From Epiperipatus broadwayi (Eukaryota > Onychophora > Udeonychophora > Euonychophora > Peripatidae), in the NCBI GenBank assembly GCA_028023455.1, contig JAQFVV010006221.1, forward strand, positions 9,653,011 through 9,717,010: a stretch of 64,000 nt of DNA, written 5' to 3'. The notes beneath the pieces were generated by a model. That model saw nothing but the letters and a program-made list of their open reading frames with translations, had not been told where the DNA came from and ran no database searches. A program made the position numbers and the translations under genes. Positions 21,836-31,800 of the stretch are shown one piece after another (positions within the stretch are counted from its first letter, which is position 1; each line of letters opens with the position of its first letter).

Positions 21836-22111
21836 AGCCTTGGATCTGAGAGCACTGCACCTAGGTCTTAGGATCTAATGCAACACTACAGCACCCACCT
21901 TTTATCTCTACATAACTACTAAATTTATGAGAATAAAATTGAAAACACACAGATATTTTCAATCCAAGCTCAATAGCTTATATAGTCATATGGGTCTGAA
22001 CTCAGTTCAGCACCCATACATTTTGGTGTTTTTGTCTGTTAGTGTTAGTGTATATAAAACTTTAATTGTACTACTTCTATCTTGCAATATTTTTTGGCAT
22101 CTTCATGCTAG

Positions 22112-22145
<34 letters not shown>
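22112..22145. repeat. (CA)n(TA)n microsatellite
   Basis: An ACACAC run passes into a TATATA run. Confidence 0.9.
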
Positions 22146-22146
22146 A

Positions 22147-23929
22147 TGATTTCATAGACCTTTTAATTTTTAAAGGTTACCAATTATTGGTTAATATTAC
22201 AATATAAGTAGATTCTACAGCCTTAAATTCAATAACAGTCAGCATAACATTTTGTTGTTAATCATTCTATTTTTTTTTGTCATAAAAATTAAATGGAGAG
22301 GGCTTCCTACCTTTCCTACTCTAAGTGGTTTTCTAATCACAATCTATTTTGTTTACTGCTAATACAAAAATTATTTATAAGATGAGGTAAGGTTAAAATA
22401 CACAAATTTTTAAGGAAAAGAAAGTATGTGTTTTTTTGAAAATTGTTTCTGTCTCTACAGTAACATAAACAATGTGGTCTATATTTTTAAAGACGGGTTT
22501 TTTGAACATGTGATTTCTTTTTTCTAATTTTAATAAAGATTTGTTGTCAGTGATAATTTAGCAAAAATATATTTTTTAATTTTAATAAATAAATGATTCA
22601 TTTATTCCAAATTCTTTCAAAACAAACATATTTTTAATAAACTAATAATCAGCTTTTCAAGCTAATGCACATGTGCTTTATGAATCTTAATAACAAATGA
22701 ATACTCTCACTTTCAACACAAGATAAAGTCTTTGTGAAAGAATATAATAAATCCACATATTCTTTCAACCCAAACGCTTAAGTATGGGCAAATCTTAAGT
22801 ACTGGAAATGAGAGTGTAAAGATATTAACCAATCACTTTAAATTACTTTTACTATGTCTGAATGAATGATGCCATTTGACCTTGAATTAGTCTCTTTACT
22901 TAGCAATTTATAAACCACAGAAAATGACAAGATAAAATGTGTGTATACCACAATATGTTTGCCCAAATATATACACAAAAACTGATAATCTACACATGAG
23001 GTCATCTAATTCAATATACAAGAATAGATAAAAGAAACTATTGTTGATAAAGACTCCAATAATATGCTTTAAGCTAACATATATACATAAGAAAGCAGTA
23101 CTCCAATAATATAAATATTAGCTATGTATATAAAGCTAATCTATATATGAATAGAAGAATAGATGAATTAAAATGCTATTGATATATCTAATCTGATACT
23201 CTATACGTAAAATGTGCTTTACATATGTAAAGAATTTCAGCAAAAGTAAATCTAGTGTTTAATACTACACGTATATAAAGAACATAAATTCTTGGGGGAA
23301 AAAATCTAATTCTTTATTGTATAAAAGAAAAATTATTTTCTCATTTTTAAAAAAGACTAATGAAAAACTTTAAAAAAAGTAACTGATAATGTAAGTAGAA
23401 TAATGTAAGTAATTTCAGCTTCATTATAGAGCACAAAAATAATTTTAAAATTCCAAGAGAAAATCTTTTAAAAAATAAAGTATGATAAAGTTTCTTAAAT
23501 TTCATTGTGTACATTTTTATAAAAGACTACTAATTAATTTGCACTAGAAAATATGTAACAAAGTATTCCAAATGTTGTTTACTGCAAAGTTATTTTAAGT
23601 TGAAACAAATGGAAATCTAAATTTTAAAAAATTAGTAATCAATATGTTTATATTTTTTATACGCAATCACATAGTTCAAAGAAATTATATTGCTAGGAAA
23701 ATAATTTGTCTTGTAATTAAAAAAAAATAAAGAATTGAAATAGTTTTTTGTTTTATAAATTGCATGGCATATATGCATCCTATGTAGATCCATTTATCAT
23801 TTATATATATATTTATAAATTTTATCACAATTTAAGCAATATTATTACATTTATTGTTTAAATGATTAAAAATTTATATTAGTGAATTTTCATAAATCAA
23901 AATCAATTTTTTTTACTCTTTTCTGGATT
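22147..23929. other. A+T-rich DNA with a weak hairpin
   Basis: Around 22700-22815, ACTCTCACTTTC pairs with GAAATGAGAGTG and GTGAAAGAATAT with ATATTCTTTCA, forming a loose foldback. No ORF or known family elsewhere. Confidence 0.45.
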
Positions 23930-24142
23930 ATTGTAATATTTAAAATAAATGTTATGAATCTTCATACAAAAAGGGAGTCTTTATAATTTAAACTTTAATT
24001 TTATTAATGTCTAGCATGCTTTTGATATGTAAAATATCATATTTATAGTAATCTAATTTCTTTAGTGTTCTCAACTTTTTTATACAATTAGTAATTGTTT
24101 AAATATTCAAAAAATATTTAAATGTATTTAAATTTCCCAATT

Positions 24143-24545
24143 TTTTGAAAGGAGGATGCTTGTATCTTTTCTGTTTTTGAGAATCAGTCTTTTGTTATTG
24201 TCCAGGCCAACTTAATTTTTCATTCTCTATCCTTCCTCTCAATGCAAACAATTCCTGTCTTTGATAAATCAAATTTATGACCAGATTTCTGTTCATTGTC
24301 TATAAATATTGCTGAATGCTCCTTACTCTTAAGTGCTCTATTATATAGGTATTTATGTTGGCTAATCTAGTTGAATGATTAACCCTCAAATTACCACAAT
24401 TTGCAAAATTACATGTATGTTGGTTGCATTGAATTTTGTAGACAGTTTGGTGTGATGATTCTGTAGGCAATTTGTTCTTTGGATTGTTAAGAAGTTTGTT
24501 TAGTGAAGGGGAGGTTAGAATGCCCACATTATATTTTTTATGCAT
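24143..24545 (-). pseudogene. PLE GIY-YIG endonuclease remnant, minus-strand copy
   Basis: The minus strand has an open 81-residue stretch with SPSLNKLLNNPKNKLPTES, then TVYKIQC (the VYxIxC segment of PLE GIY-YIG domains) and LRVNHSTRLANINTYI. The rest continues in other frames to about 24143. PLE endonucleases usually carry a YIGET-type motif after a Cys pair. Here the region is altered (NCGNLR), so activity is unlikely. Only the C-terminal part of the element is present; no RT domain was found. Confidence 0.7.
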
Positions 24546-24639
24546 ACAGCCTCAACAAACGGAAACCAAAAATGGATTAGACTTCCATATATTCCAAAAA
24601 GATCACAAAAATTAAAAAGAATATGTGCAAAAAATATAA

Positions 24640-25035
24640 TGTCAACTTTTAAACTCCTATACTAAAAACACTGCTTAACAGTTTAAAAAAACAACAAAAC
24701 ACCTGTAGAACCAGCATACAATTGTCTACAAAATTCAATGCAACAAACATATGTAATTTTGCATATTATGGTGAATTGAGGGCTAATCTTTCAACTAGAT
24801 TAGCCCAGAATAAATACCTATACAATAGAACATTTAAGAGTAAGGAATATTCCTCAATATTTATAGACCATGAATAGAAATCTGGCCATGAATTCAATTT
24901 CTCGAAGTCTGGAATTGTGCGCATTGAAAGGAAGGAAAGAAACCAAAAAATTAAGGTGGCCTGGGTAATAGCAAATGACCGATTCTCAATAAAGAGAAAA
25001 GATACAAGTATTCTCCTTTCGAAGAAATGGGCGAT
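24640..25035 (+). pseudogene. PLE GIY-YIG endonuclease remnant, plus-strand copy
   Basis: Inverted partner of the previous entry. IVYKIQCNK (from 24721), a shifted CILWGELRANLSTRLAQ-like stretch, then YNRTFKSKEYSSIFIDHE (about 24817-24870, stop), SGHEFNFSKSGIVRIERKER and IKVAWVIANDRFSIKRK. The order GIY-YIG core, then [S/T]GH, then IxRxERKERNxKI matches PLE C-termini. At least one frameshift and one stop. Confidence 0.75.
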
Positions 25036-25399
25036 TTAAATACATTTAAATATCTTTTGAGTATTTAAACAATTACTTAATTGTATATAATAGCTGAGAA
25101 CCCTAAAGAAAACAGATTGCTATGAATGTGATATTTTAATATCTAAAGCATGCTAGGAATTAATTAAATTAAAGTTTAAATTATAAAGACTACATTTTCT
25201 GTATGAATACCCATAACATTTATTTAAATATTAATGAATTTTGTAAATAATGAAAAATAAGAATGTTACATAGTAAATAAATAAATAATACTTTTGTTAA
25301 TATATAACTATAAATATAAATATAACTATAAATTAGCTGGTTTTAGAGCTTTTTTTAAAACGTAATCAATGACTGTTCAAATGAAATGTTTAAGAAAGA

Positions 25400-26063
25400 T
25401 CATATAAAATGTTATATGCAAGATTTGAATACAAGTGGGTTATAATAAACAAAGGCTATTATCTATTGTATTGAAGCATTATAAACAATGTTATAATAGT
25501 GATCATATAAATATAAATAATAAACCATGGATGTCATTAGCTTTTATTTCCAATATTAATAAAAATATAGTAAAAGTTTTAAGTCAAGATTTCCAATTAG
25601 CATGGAAAACTCTGCTTAACCTTAATAGATATAAAAAATAATTCTAAGGGAGTAATAAATAAGGAGTTTAAAAGCAGTGTTGTATATTCTATTAGATGCC
25701 CACAAATAAATTGTAGTGCAATATAGTTGGAGAAACCAAAACTAATAATAAATATCACCTTCAACAACATAAATATACATATAATAGAACAAGTGAAGAT
25801 GATACACTTTATTCAGCTTTTTATGTTCACCAAAATAGTACAGGCCATATATGTAGTCCAGAGGATTTTGCAATATTAATGCATGAAACATGTGATAAAG
25901 AACACAAGATTAAAGAATCATATCTTATACAAAATTCATCATGTGCTATGAATTCGAAATTAAGCAGCTTTTCGATTAGTTGTTCCTGGTCAATACAATG
26001 AAATGTTGAATTTATCACCTAGGAGAAAATATAATTTTTTACATTATCTTGATAAGGACTTGT
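25400..26063 (+). pseudogene. Second PLE C-terminal fragment
   Basis: This differs in sequence from the neighbouring inverted pair. It reads HYKQCYNSDHININNKPWMS (about 25465-25530), LSQDFQLAWKTLLNLNRYKK (about 25580-25640), then VVYSIRCPQINC (about 25681-25716). After a one-base shift come VGETK, LQQHKYTYNRTSEDDTLYSA, FYVHQNSTGHICSPEDFAIL and HKIKESYLIQNSSC (to about 25960). The VYSIRCP...C...GET layout is the GIY-YIG signature of PLEs. It seems a separate PLE family lacking its RT domain. The A+T-rich tail after 26000 has no recognised hammerhead. Confidence 0.75.
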
Positions 26064-26297
26064 AGGAGTTGAAAGCACTTGGCAATAGTTAGTTATTAAT
26101 TTATTTTATTTATATTAAAGATTCTCTGTTTTAACAATTGACAAACTGTTGCATTATATTTATAGAATAAGAATATATATTTTAAATCTTTCATTTCACT
26201 ATTATTACTAATCAATTAATAAAATTGTTAATTATTATTCTGAATTATTATAAATTTATTTAAATAGTAAATTAAGTATTTGAACCACTTTACACTT

Positions 26298-26402
26298 ATT
26301 TTTCTCATGTGTCATAGCATCAGCCGGGAAGCGAACCTGCTAACCCAGGACAACTGCTTGTAAAGCAGCTGTCACTGACCTATTAACCACCAATGCTTGA
26401 CG
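26298..26402 (-). mobile_element. tRNA-like SINE, subfamily I, with 13-bp TSD
   Basis: Minus-strand head GCATTGGTGGTTAATAGG and B-box-like GCAGGTTCGCTTCCCGGC. Exact TSDs CCACTTTACACTT lie at 26285-26297 and 26403-26415. The A-tail is short. Confidence 0.9.
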
Positions 26403-26415
26403 CCACTTTACACTT

Positions 26416-27015
26416 GTATACATATTTAACAAAGTCTTTTATTATTTAGACCAAATAATCTGATCTTGTGGAGGCCCATGTTTTTTTAATTGGTTGTGCT
26501 AATGATTTTTTTTAAGACTTAATATAAATTAAACAAAACATTTCAAATATGAGAATTGTATATCAGTCTGAAAGACCATTTTTATGGTAGAATACAAAGA
26601 TTCTGGACTTGCAGTTTGTCATTTTTATAATAATTCATTGCTTTACCAATTTTTTTTGAGAATTAATGTAAATTAAACAAACATTTTAATATTATATAAA
26701 TTTCCAAATTTTAATAAAATAAAATTAAAATTTACATTTAAAAATATATCTGTTATATTTGACAGCTTTACAATGCAAATATATATTTACTGGAACACAC
26801 ACTCTTTGAATAAAAAAAATTTTTTTTTAATAGCATCATGACTAAGCTTTATTAATAGTAAACATTTATTAATATTGGAATACAAAAATGCCAGTTGTTT
26901 TTGTAATATTTTTTATTAAATATAATATTTGTAATATTTTTTTAATTGATTGCTTTAACAATTTTTTTTAAAAATTTAATTATAAATTTATTTAAACGCA
27001 CATTGATTATGTAAA
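26416..27015. other. No feature seen
   Basis: A+T-rich. The last 60 bp resemble the sequence before the 43.2 kb palindrome (TTATGTAA.TAATAT), suggesting the family F repeat starts earlier than its arms. Confidence 0.45.
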
Positions 27016-27178
27016 TAATATTTACTAAGGCTGTAAACCTCAAGAATATGCATATGAAAATGCGAAGGTAGGGACAGGTCTTAACCACAAGTGTAAAGCT
27101 ATGGTTAAGACCTGTAGAGATCCCTACCATCGCATTTTCACACGCATATTCTTGAGGTTTACAGCCTTAGTAAATATT
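27016..27178. mobile_element. Palindromic repeat, family F
   Basis: Arms of about 70-75 bp pair with few mismatches. The ends are AATATTTACTAAGGCTG and CAGCCTTAGTAAATATT. Inside are GCGA.GGTAGGGA and GGTCTTAACCA. The arm order (end motif, then a GCGA/GTAGGGAC motif) recurs at 43169-43441, defining a family. No hammerhead core or ORF. Confidence 0.75.
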
Positions 27179-29509
27179 AAAGATCTAATGTAAATATGTT
27201 TTTTTTATTAATTATCACTAATCTATAAGTCTTATATTTTAAATTGCACATTGCTGAGTATGTCATTCATCTGAACTATATTATCAGATTGATAGAACCA
27301 TGGAAGCATGAAGTGCTTTAATGTTGAATTATGAATTGGCATTTGTGGCTGTTTCTGCAGCTGGCTGTGCACCTTTACCATAAAATATATACTATATCTC
27401 TATAATTAAAAGCACTTGCACTTATTTCTTCCCCAGCAATGTTCATTTAATGGTGAAATTACTTCGTTCACATAAACATAGTGGTTGTGAGTTTGACATG
27501 TGACATCAGACAAACATACACAGACAACAGAGAAAATACAGATTTTATATATAAGATAACAAGTACCACTCAATAATGAAATTTGTATATGTATAAATTC
27601 TTTAAATCTCTCTTTGGAATTATGCAAATGGTACCTTAAGGAAATAATAGATGTATTATATGATAATGACTATGTAACTTTGCTGAGGTCACTTTTGCTG
27701 TTCACACATTTTATTAGCATTGTATATGATTATTTTACTTTTGAACAGTATATGAACTGAGCTATTTATTTTAATGACCTCTCAGCTTCTTACACACTTA
27801 TAGCATTTAATATATCCTTATTTACATTTAGTTCTTATGCTATCATCAGATACAAACATATATACTTTATATGTGTGACTTCTCTTTATATTCAGGTACA
27901 AATGATTGCCCAACATGAAGTACCATTATTTAACTTCAATATACAGTCTAGATTTTGATATATATCTTTACTTCAGACAGAGAGATCAATTGGTTTCAAA
28001 ATATCTTCCAAATTAAAAATCTTATATAATAAAAAAACAATTGTAATGATGTTGCATGACAAAAAATTTAACTCATTATTCTAAATTTAAAATATATAAT
28101 GAACATTAAAAATATAATTAAAAAAATAAAGCTTAAAATTGGAAAAAAAATCATAATTAATGAATGAGTATTTTACAAAACATATTATTAATTAAAAAAA
28201 AGTATCAACTTGTATGTAAATATAAAGTATAAAAATATTTTGTTTGCTATGATTTTTTTTTATTAAAAAAAGATAATTCTATAATTGTCATTCTGAATTT
28301 AGTATGTTGGACAAAATTGGCATTCCATTGTATCATATTTTGTTTAATTAAAATAAAGCAAGTACATAATTAGTGCACTTTATGTTCTGTGATCAATGCC
28401 TTTTTGTTTTGTAATTATCTAGCCAATGAAACTTTGTTTTTGTTGTTGTCCAGAACTGCTAATTTTTTTTTGTAATCAACAATCTACCAATTATAGATTA
28501 CTTATATAAATGCTGTCTTAAATAAAACTGGATAAGAAATGTAAAATAGACTGATTAATATGTTTGAATAATGTAAATTATAAAATCTTTTTTGTTTTTG
28601 AGATTGTTTTATGAAGAAAGACATTTCTGTTCTGGGAAAAATAAATATTTCCATAGATAATTAAAAATTAATCACAAATTAATTAAATAAAATTTTTTTT
28701 TTTTGAGATAAAATGCACATTATTGATTTATTTTTAATGTATTTTAATTCTATATATAATGACATACTAAATAAAATATGTATATATTTTTTGCAAATGT
28801 TAATATTCTCAATGAAAATTATATTTATCTCCAGTGTATTAAATTCTTAGATTGCAATACGAGGTAACTGATAATTGCAGTGTATTATTGTATAACATTT
28901 ACATTTAAGTATTTTAATTATATATTAAATAAATATTAAGTAGTTATGTTTTTGGGTGCTATGAGGATTTCGACATGCTATGGTTTCAATAGTTTTACAA
29001 AATAGCCATCCTTTTTTATTTTTAAATAGACATTAAAAAAAGTCAGCTTTTTTTCCAAAGATTGCTAAAACGAATAATTTATTGTTAATAAAAGCAATGG
29101 GTACAAATAGAATAATTATTATGCCAAATCCTTATATAAAAGCTCAAATGATGAATTAAGTCTATGTGCATATATATATATGTATGCATGTGGTAACATT
29201 ATTATCCTTAATTAAAACAGAATTATTCTTATAAAGTTTAATATACTACTTTGAATACCAAAATAACAATTAGCTATAACCAACAAATCTGTCACATTCA
29301 ATGAAATATAAGCTCTTGGATTGGCAGACACTACGCTAATGTTAGGTAATACTTGTCTAAATAAATGCTACTGGAAATGCCAGATTCATCATAAAACAGC
29401 TGTAGCTAAATATAAAGTATTGAAAGTCTTTAGAAAAAAATTAACTTTATTTAAATTTCCAAATTACATTCTACTGTTAGTAATAGCACACAGGTTATAT
29501 ATGCATAAC
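27179..29509. other. No feature seen
   Basis: A+T-rich with many short A or T runs. Small open frames (e.g. 27406-27627 minus, 29321-29563 plus) show no domain, signal or codon pattern suggesting a gene. Confidence 0.5.
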
Positions 29510-29930
29510 ATTTTGAGAGGTATTACTCTCCTTTTTTTCAGGTGTTGTGGGTTTGCCCAGTGACAGTACTAGCACGAGAATTGAGCCTGAACCCTTAGAT
29601 TCTTGAATATTGAATTTTAAGGTAAAAAAACACTCTAACCAACTGAGACATTCTGACAAAGACAACAGTCAGTAAAAATTTTATATACTTATTTATGAGT
29701 TTTCTCCTGATTTCTCCAATTTTCCTAAGAGCAAAGTTGATTAGTGATTTCCATACATTAAGTATAATCACTTTAGGTTGACTTGTAGGTTATTTACTAT
29801 ATCCATGTGAGAAGCTTCTTTAAATTTTCCTCTTTTCTAAGCATTAGTTTATCTTGTGGAGTCAATTTTCAATGGGGCAACTGGTCTCACCTATAAAGTC
29901 ACGTGATATTTTACAGATGCAGTTTTTTCT
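29510..29930 (-). mobile_element. PLE 3' end with tRNA-like/hammerhead tail, minus-strand copy
   Basis: Reading the minus strand from 29930: a short GIY-YIG remnant (NCICKISRDFIGETSCPIE, about 29920-29864), a non-coding stretch with CAACTTTGCTCTTAGGAAAA, then a tRNA-like module (GAATGTCTCAGTTGG as A box; B box GGCTCAATTCTCG, decayed). The family E hammerhead-like segment follows at about 29540-29510, also decayed (CTGAAAA...CTCTCAAAA). It is head to head with 29931-30830, which has the same module order. Confidence 0.7.
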
Positions 29931-30480
29931 TTTCAGAGCAAAAGAAGTTTGTTCAGAAACCAATGATTTGGAAAAAGATCCAAATTTTTATGAAAAATGG
30001 TTATCCATCAGCTGTCATTAAGAAAACTTTAAATAGACAACAAAAAGAACTATCAAAAGTAAAGAACAATTAGTGGTATGGTAGTGTATCCATACATACC
30101 AAAAATACCAGATAAATTAAGAAAAATCTGCAATTAGTATAACGTAAGAAGTTTTCTAAAGTCATCCCACACTATAAGGAATTTTAATATCTACAAAGCT
30201 TAAACTTGAAATGCTGAAGAAAAAAACTGCATCTATGAAATACCATGTAAATGTGGAAAAATGTATATTAGTAAGATCAGTGCATCATTAAAAAGTAACT
30301 ACAAGAGCACAAACTTATGATTATAAGAGAGAAAACAAATGTGTCTAAGATATCAAACCATGTATGTACCATTGAATATATGTTCAATTGCAAAAATATT
30401 AAACATATTGGATAGAGAAAAAAAGCTACAAAGAAGAAAATTCAAAGAAGCTGTTCGCATGACTATGGCAAATAACCCCA
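29931..30480 (+). pseudogene. PLE C-terminal (GIY-YIG) remnant
   Basis: Readable segments in shifting frames are RAKEVCSETNDLEKDPNFYE (about 29935-29990), MKNGYPSAVIKKTLN (about 29990-30033, matching the NGYP segment between the PLE RT and endonuclease domains) and NCIYEIPCKCGKMYISKISA (about 30226-30285, the GIY-YIG core, with YIGET altered to YISKI). Frameshifts and stops are frequent. No upstream RT is present. Confidence 0.7.
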
Positions 30481-30609
30481 TAGGTCAATTAGTATGACTA
30501 TATATAGTATATGGAAACTACGAATCAACTTTGCTCTTAGGAAAAAATTAAGAAATCAGGGTGAAATTTGTAGATAAGGTATATGAAATTTTTACTGATG
30601 GTTGTGTTT

Positions 30610-30690
30610 GGCAGGATGGCTCAGTTGGTTAGAGCATTACCTTAAAATTCAATATTCAAGAATTTATGAGTTCAGGTTTGATTCCCATGC
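30610..30690 (+). promoter_or_regulatory. tRNA-like module with Pol III-type A and B boxes
   Basis: A box TGGCTCAGTTGG (30617-30628) and B box GGTTTGATTCC (30675-30685) are near-consensus and about 58 bp centre to centre, a workable spacing for RNA polymerase III internal promoters. Whether it still acts as a promoter is inferred. No full tRNA fold with a normal anticodon arm is evident between the boxes. Confidence 0.65.
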
Positions 30691-30720
30691 TAGTACTGTC
30701 ACTGGTCAGGCCAGAAACAC

Positions 30721-30749
30721 CTCAAGAAGAGAGGTAATACCTCTCGAAA
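30721..30749 (+). ncRNA. Hammerhead-like motif, family E
   Basis: CTCAAGA (30721-30727) stands where CTGAAGA is found in sister copies. A strong stem II (GAGAGGT/ACCTCTC, 7 bp) and an intact GAAA (30746-30749) follow. The single G to C core change should inactivate it. Other copies keep CTGAAGA but lose the GAAA G, so no single copy here is intact although the family consensus would be. Confidence 0.55.
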
Positions 30750-30830
30750 TGTTGTGTGCATACATTAACCTGTGTGCTATTACTGGCATTTCAAATGTAA
30801 TTTGGAAATTTAAAGTTAAATTTTTCTGAA

Positions 30831-31554
30831 GACATTCAATACTTAATATTATATGATGTAAATAGTCCAACTAATAAATACAACTAAAATACCATCATCA
30901 CAAACATTTAGGAAAACAGCTGTAGATAAACTTTATTTAAATATTTAAATTAAACATTATTTTAAAAAAATCGATCAGACTAAAAAACAGTTGAAAAGTT
31001 TTACTCAGAATTTGAATCCCATCTGCTTCAGGATTAATAATATTAATATTTAATGCATAGCACACAAATGGTTAGTATTTTAAGAGACTGTATTTAATTT
31101 GAAGAATAGTTTAAAATACCTCTGGCTTTACCTTAAAAATTAAATATATGTGATTTATATAAAATGTGATTATATTTCAGGACTGGGTTGCCAATGACAG
31201 ATGCCTAGGTAATAAAAATATTCAGGTAAATAATTCATTCTGAGTAAATACATTGTTATTTTTTAGCAGTAGACATTTAAATTATATTTATTTACATCTC
31301 TTCTTATTACTTTTTTACTGGTACATCATCTTTATTTATTAACACTGTATGAGTTAAATGGATTGTATTTGCATAATATCGTACTTTGTAAATAATGTTG
31401 TTACAGATAAATTTATTAGCTGCTTTTTAAAATTTTATTAGAAGTACTTAATCATATTATTTCCAGTTTGGTTTGTATTGTAATTGAATTATTAATTAAT
31501 ATTAATTTCTGATTAAACTAGTATTATTTATAGTTTTCCTGATGGGTTGTGGTG
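30831..31554. other. No feature seen
   Basis: A+T-rich. No ORF or repeat was recognised. Confidence 0.45.
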
Positions 31555-31563
31555 ATGGTGAGT

Positions 31564-31800
31564 GTTGCCTTTGACAGAATGGCTCTGTTGGTTAGAGTGT
31601 TACCTTAAAATTCAATACTCAAGAATCTAAGGGTCCAGGTTTGATTTCCATGCTAGTACTGTCACTTGTCAGGGCAGCAACACCTGAAGAAGAAGGGAGA
31701 ATAATATCTCTCAAAACATGATTATATTAACCTGTGTGTTATTACTAATAATTGAATGCATTTGGAATATTTAAATAAAGCTAAATTTTTCTAAAGACAT
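31564..31800 (+). mobile_element. Solo tRNA-like/hammerhead repeat, family E
   Basis: Same modules as the PLE tail but with no PLE coding sequence in front: A box TGGCTCTGTTGG (about 31580-31591), TACCTTAAAATTCAATA, B box GGTTTGATTTCC (about 31639-31650), TACTGTCACTTGTCAGG, a hammerhead-like motif, and a tail shared with 30780-30880. It behaves like a SINE or solo terminal repeat of the PLE. Confidence 0.7.
31684..31716 (+). ncRNA. Hammerhead-like motif, decayed (family E)
   Basis: CTGAAGA (31684-31690) intact, stem II partly decayed (GGGAGA...TCTCTC), AAAA (31713-31716) in place of GAAA. Upstream CAACAC could pair with a downstream GTGT-type stretch in sister copies as stem I, but not well here. 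Confidence 0.45.

Larger units (their letters stand above)
21248..22040 (-). mobile_element. Family C hammerhead element, head-to-tail tandem array
   Basis: Almost two units repeat with a period of 423 bp (TCATCAGTGA at 21401 and 21824). The units are closely similar and contain CATCACATGATC, GCAAAACTCTCT, CAATGGATGCCAGAAGGC, the hammerhead segment and CTGAACTCAGTTCAGCACCC. The last is a self-complementary stretch that could act as a second hairpin. No ORF. It begins after a T-run, and the second unit is cut short near 22040. TSDs were not resolved. Confidence 0.85.
23930..25240. mobile_element. Penelope-like element 3' ends, head-to-head inverted pair
   Basis: Two PLE 3' portions of about 0.6 kb face each other (minus-strand copy 23930-24550, plus-strand copy about 24625-25240) around a spacer of about 75 bp. 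The match extends from the GIY-YIG coding part into non-coding tails, e.g. CTAGCATGCTTT near 24012 pairs with AAAGCATGCTAG near 25145. The arms differ by scattered substitutions, so the pair is not new. Inverted and tandem terminal structures are a known feature of PLEs. Confidence 0.8.
29931..30830 (+). mobile_element. PLE 3' end with tRNA-like/hammerhead tail, plus-strand copy
   Basis: Module order on plus is PLE C-terminal coding remnant (29931-30480), a spacer with CAACTTTGCTCTTAGGAAAA (about 30529-30548), a tRNA-like module (30610-30690), a hammerhead-like motif (30721-30749) and a tail with CCTGTGTGCTATTACT. The same order occurs in the inverted partner. Two collinear copies suggest the tRNA-like/hammerhead unit is a regular terminal part of this PLE and not a chance SINE insertion. 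The shared inverted origin of the two arms weakens that argument. Confidence 0.7.

Noticed and set aside
27835-27860. TCATCAG (CTGATGA on minus)
   Set aside because: No GAAA box or stem II in the right position.
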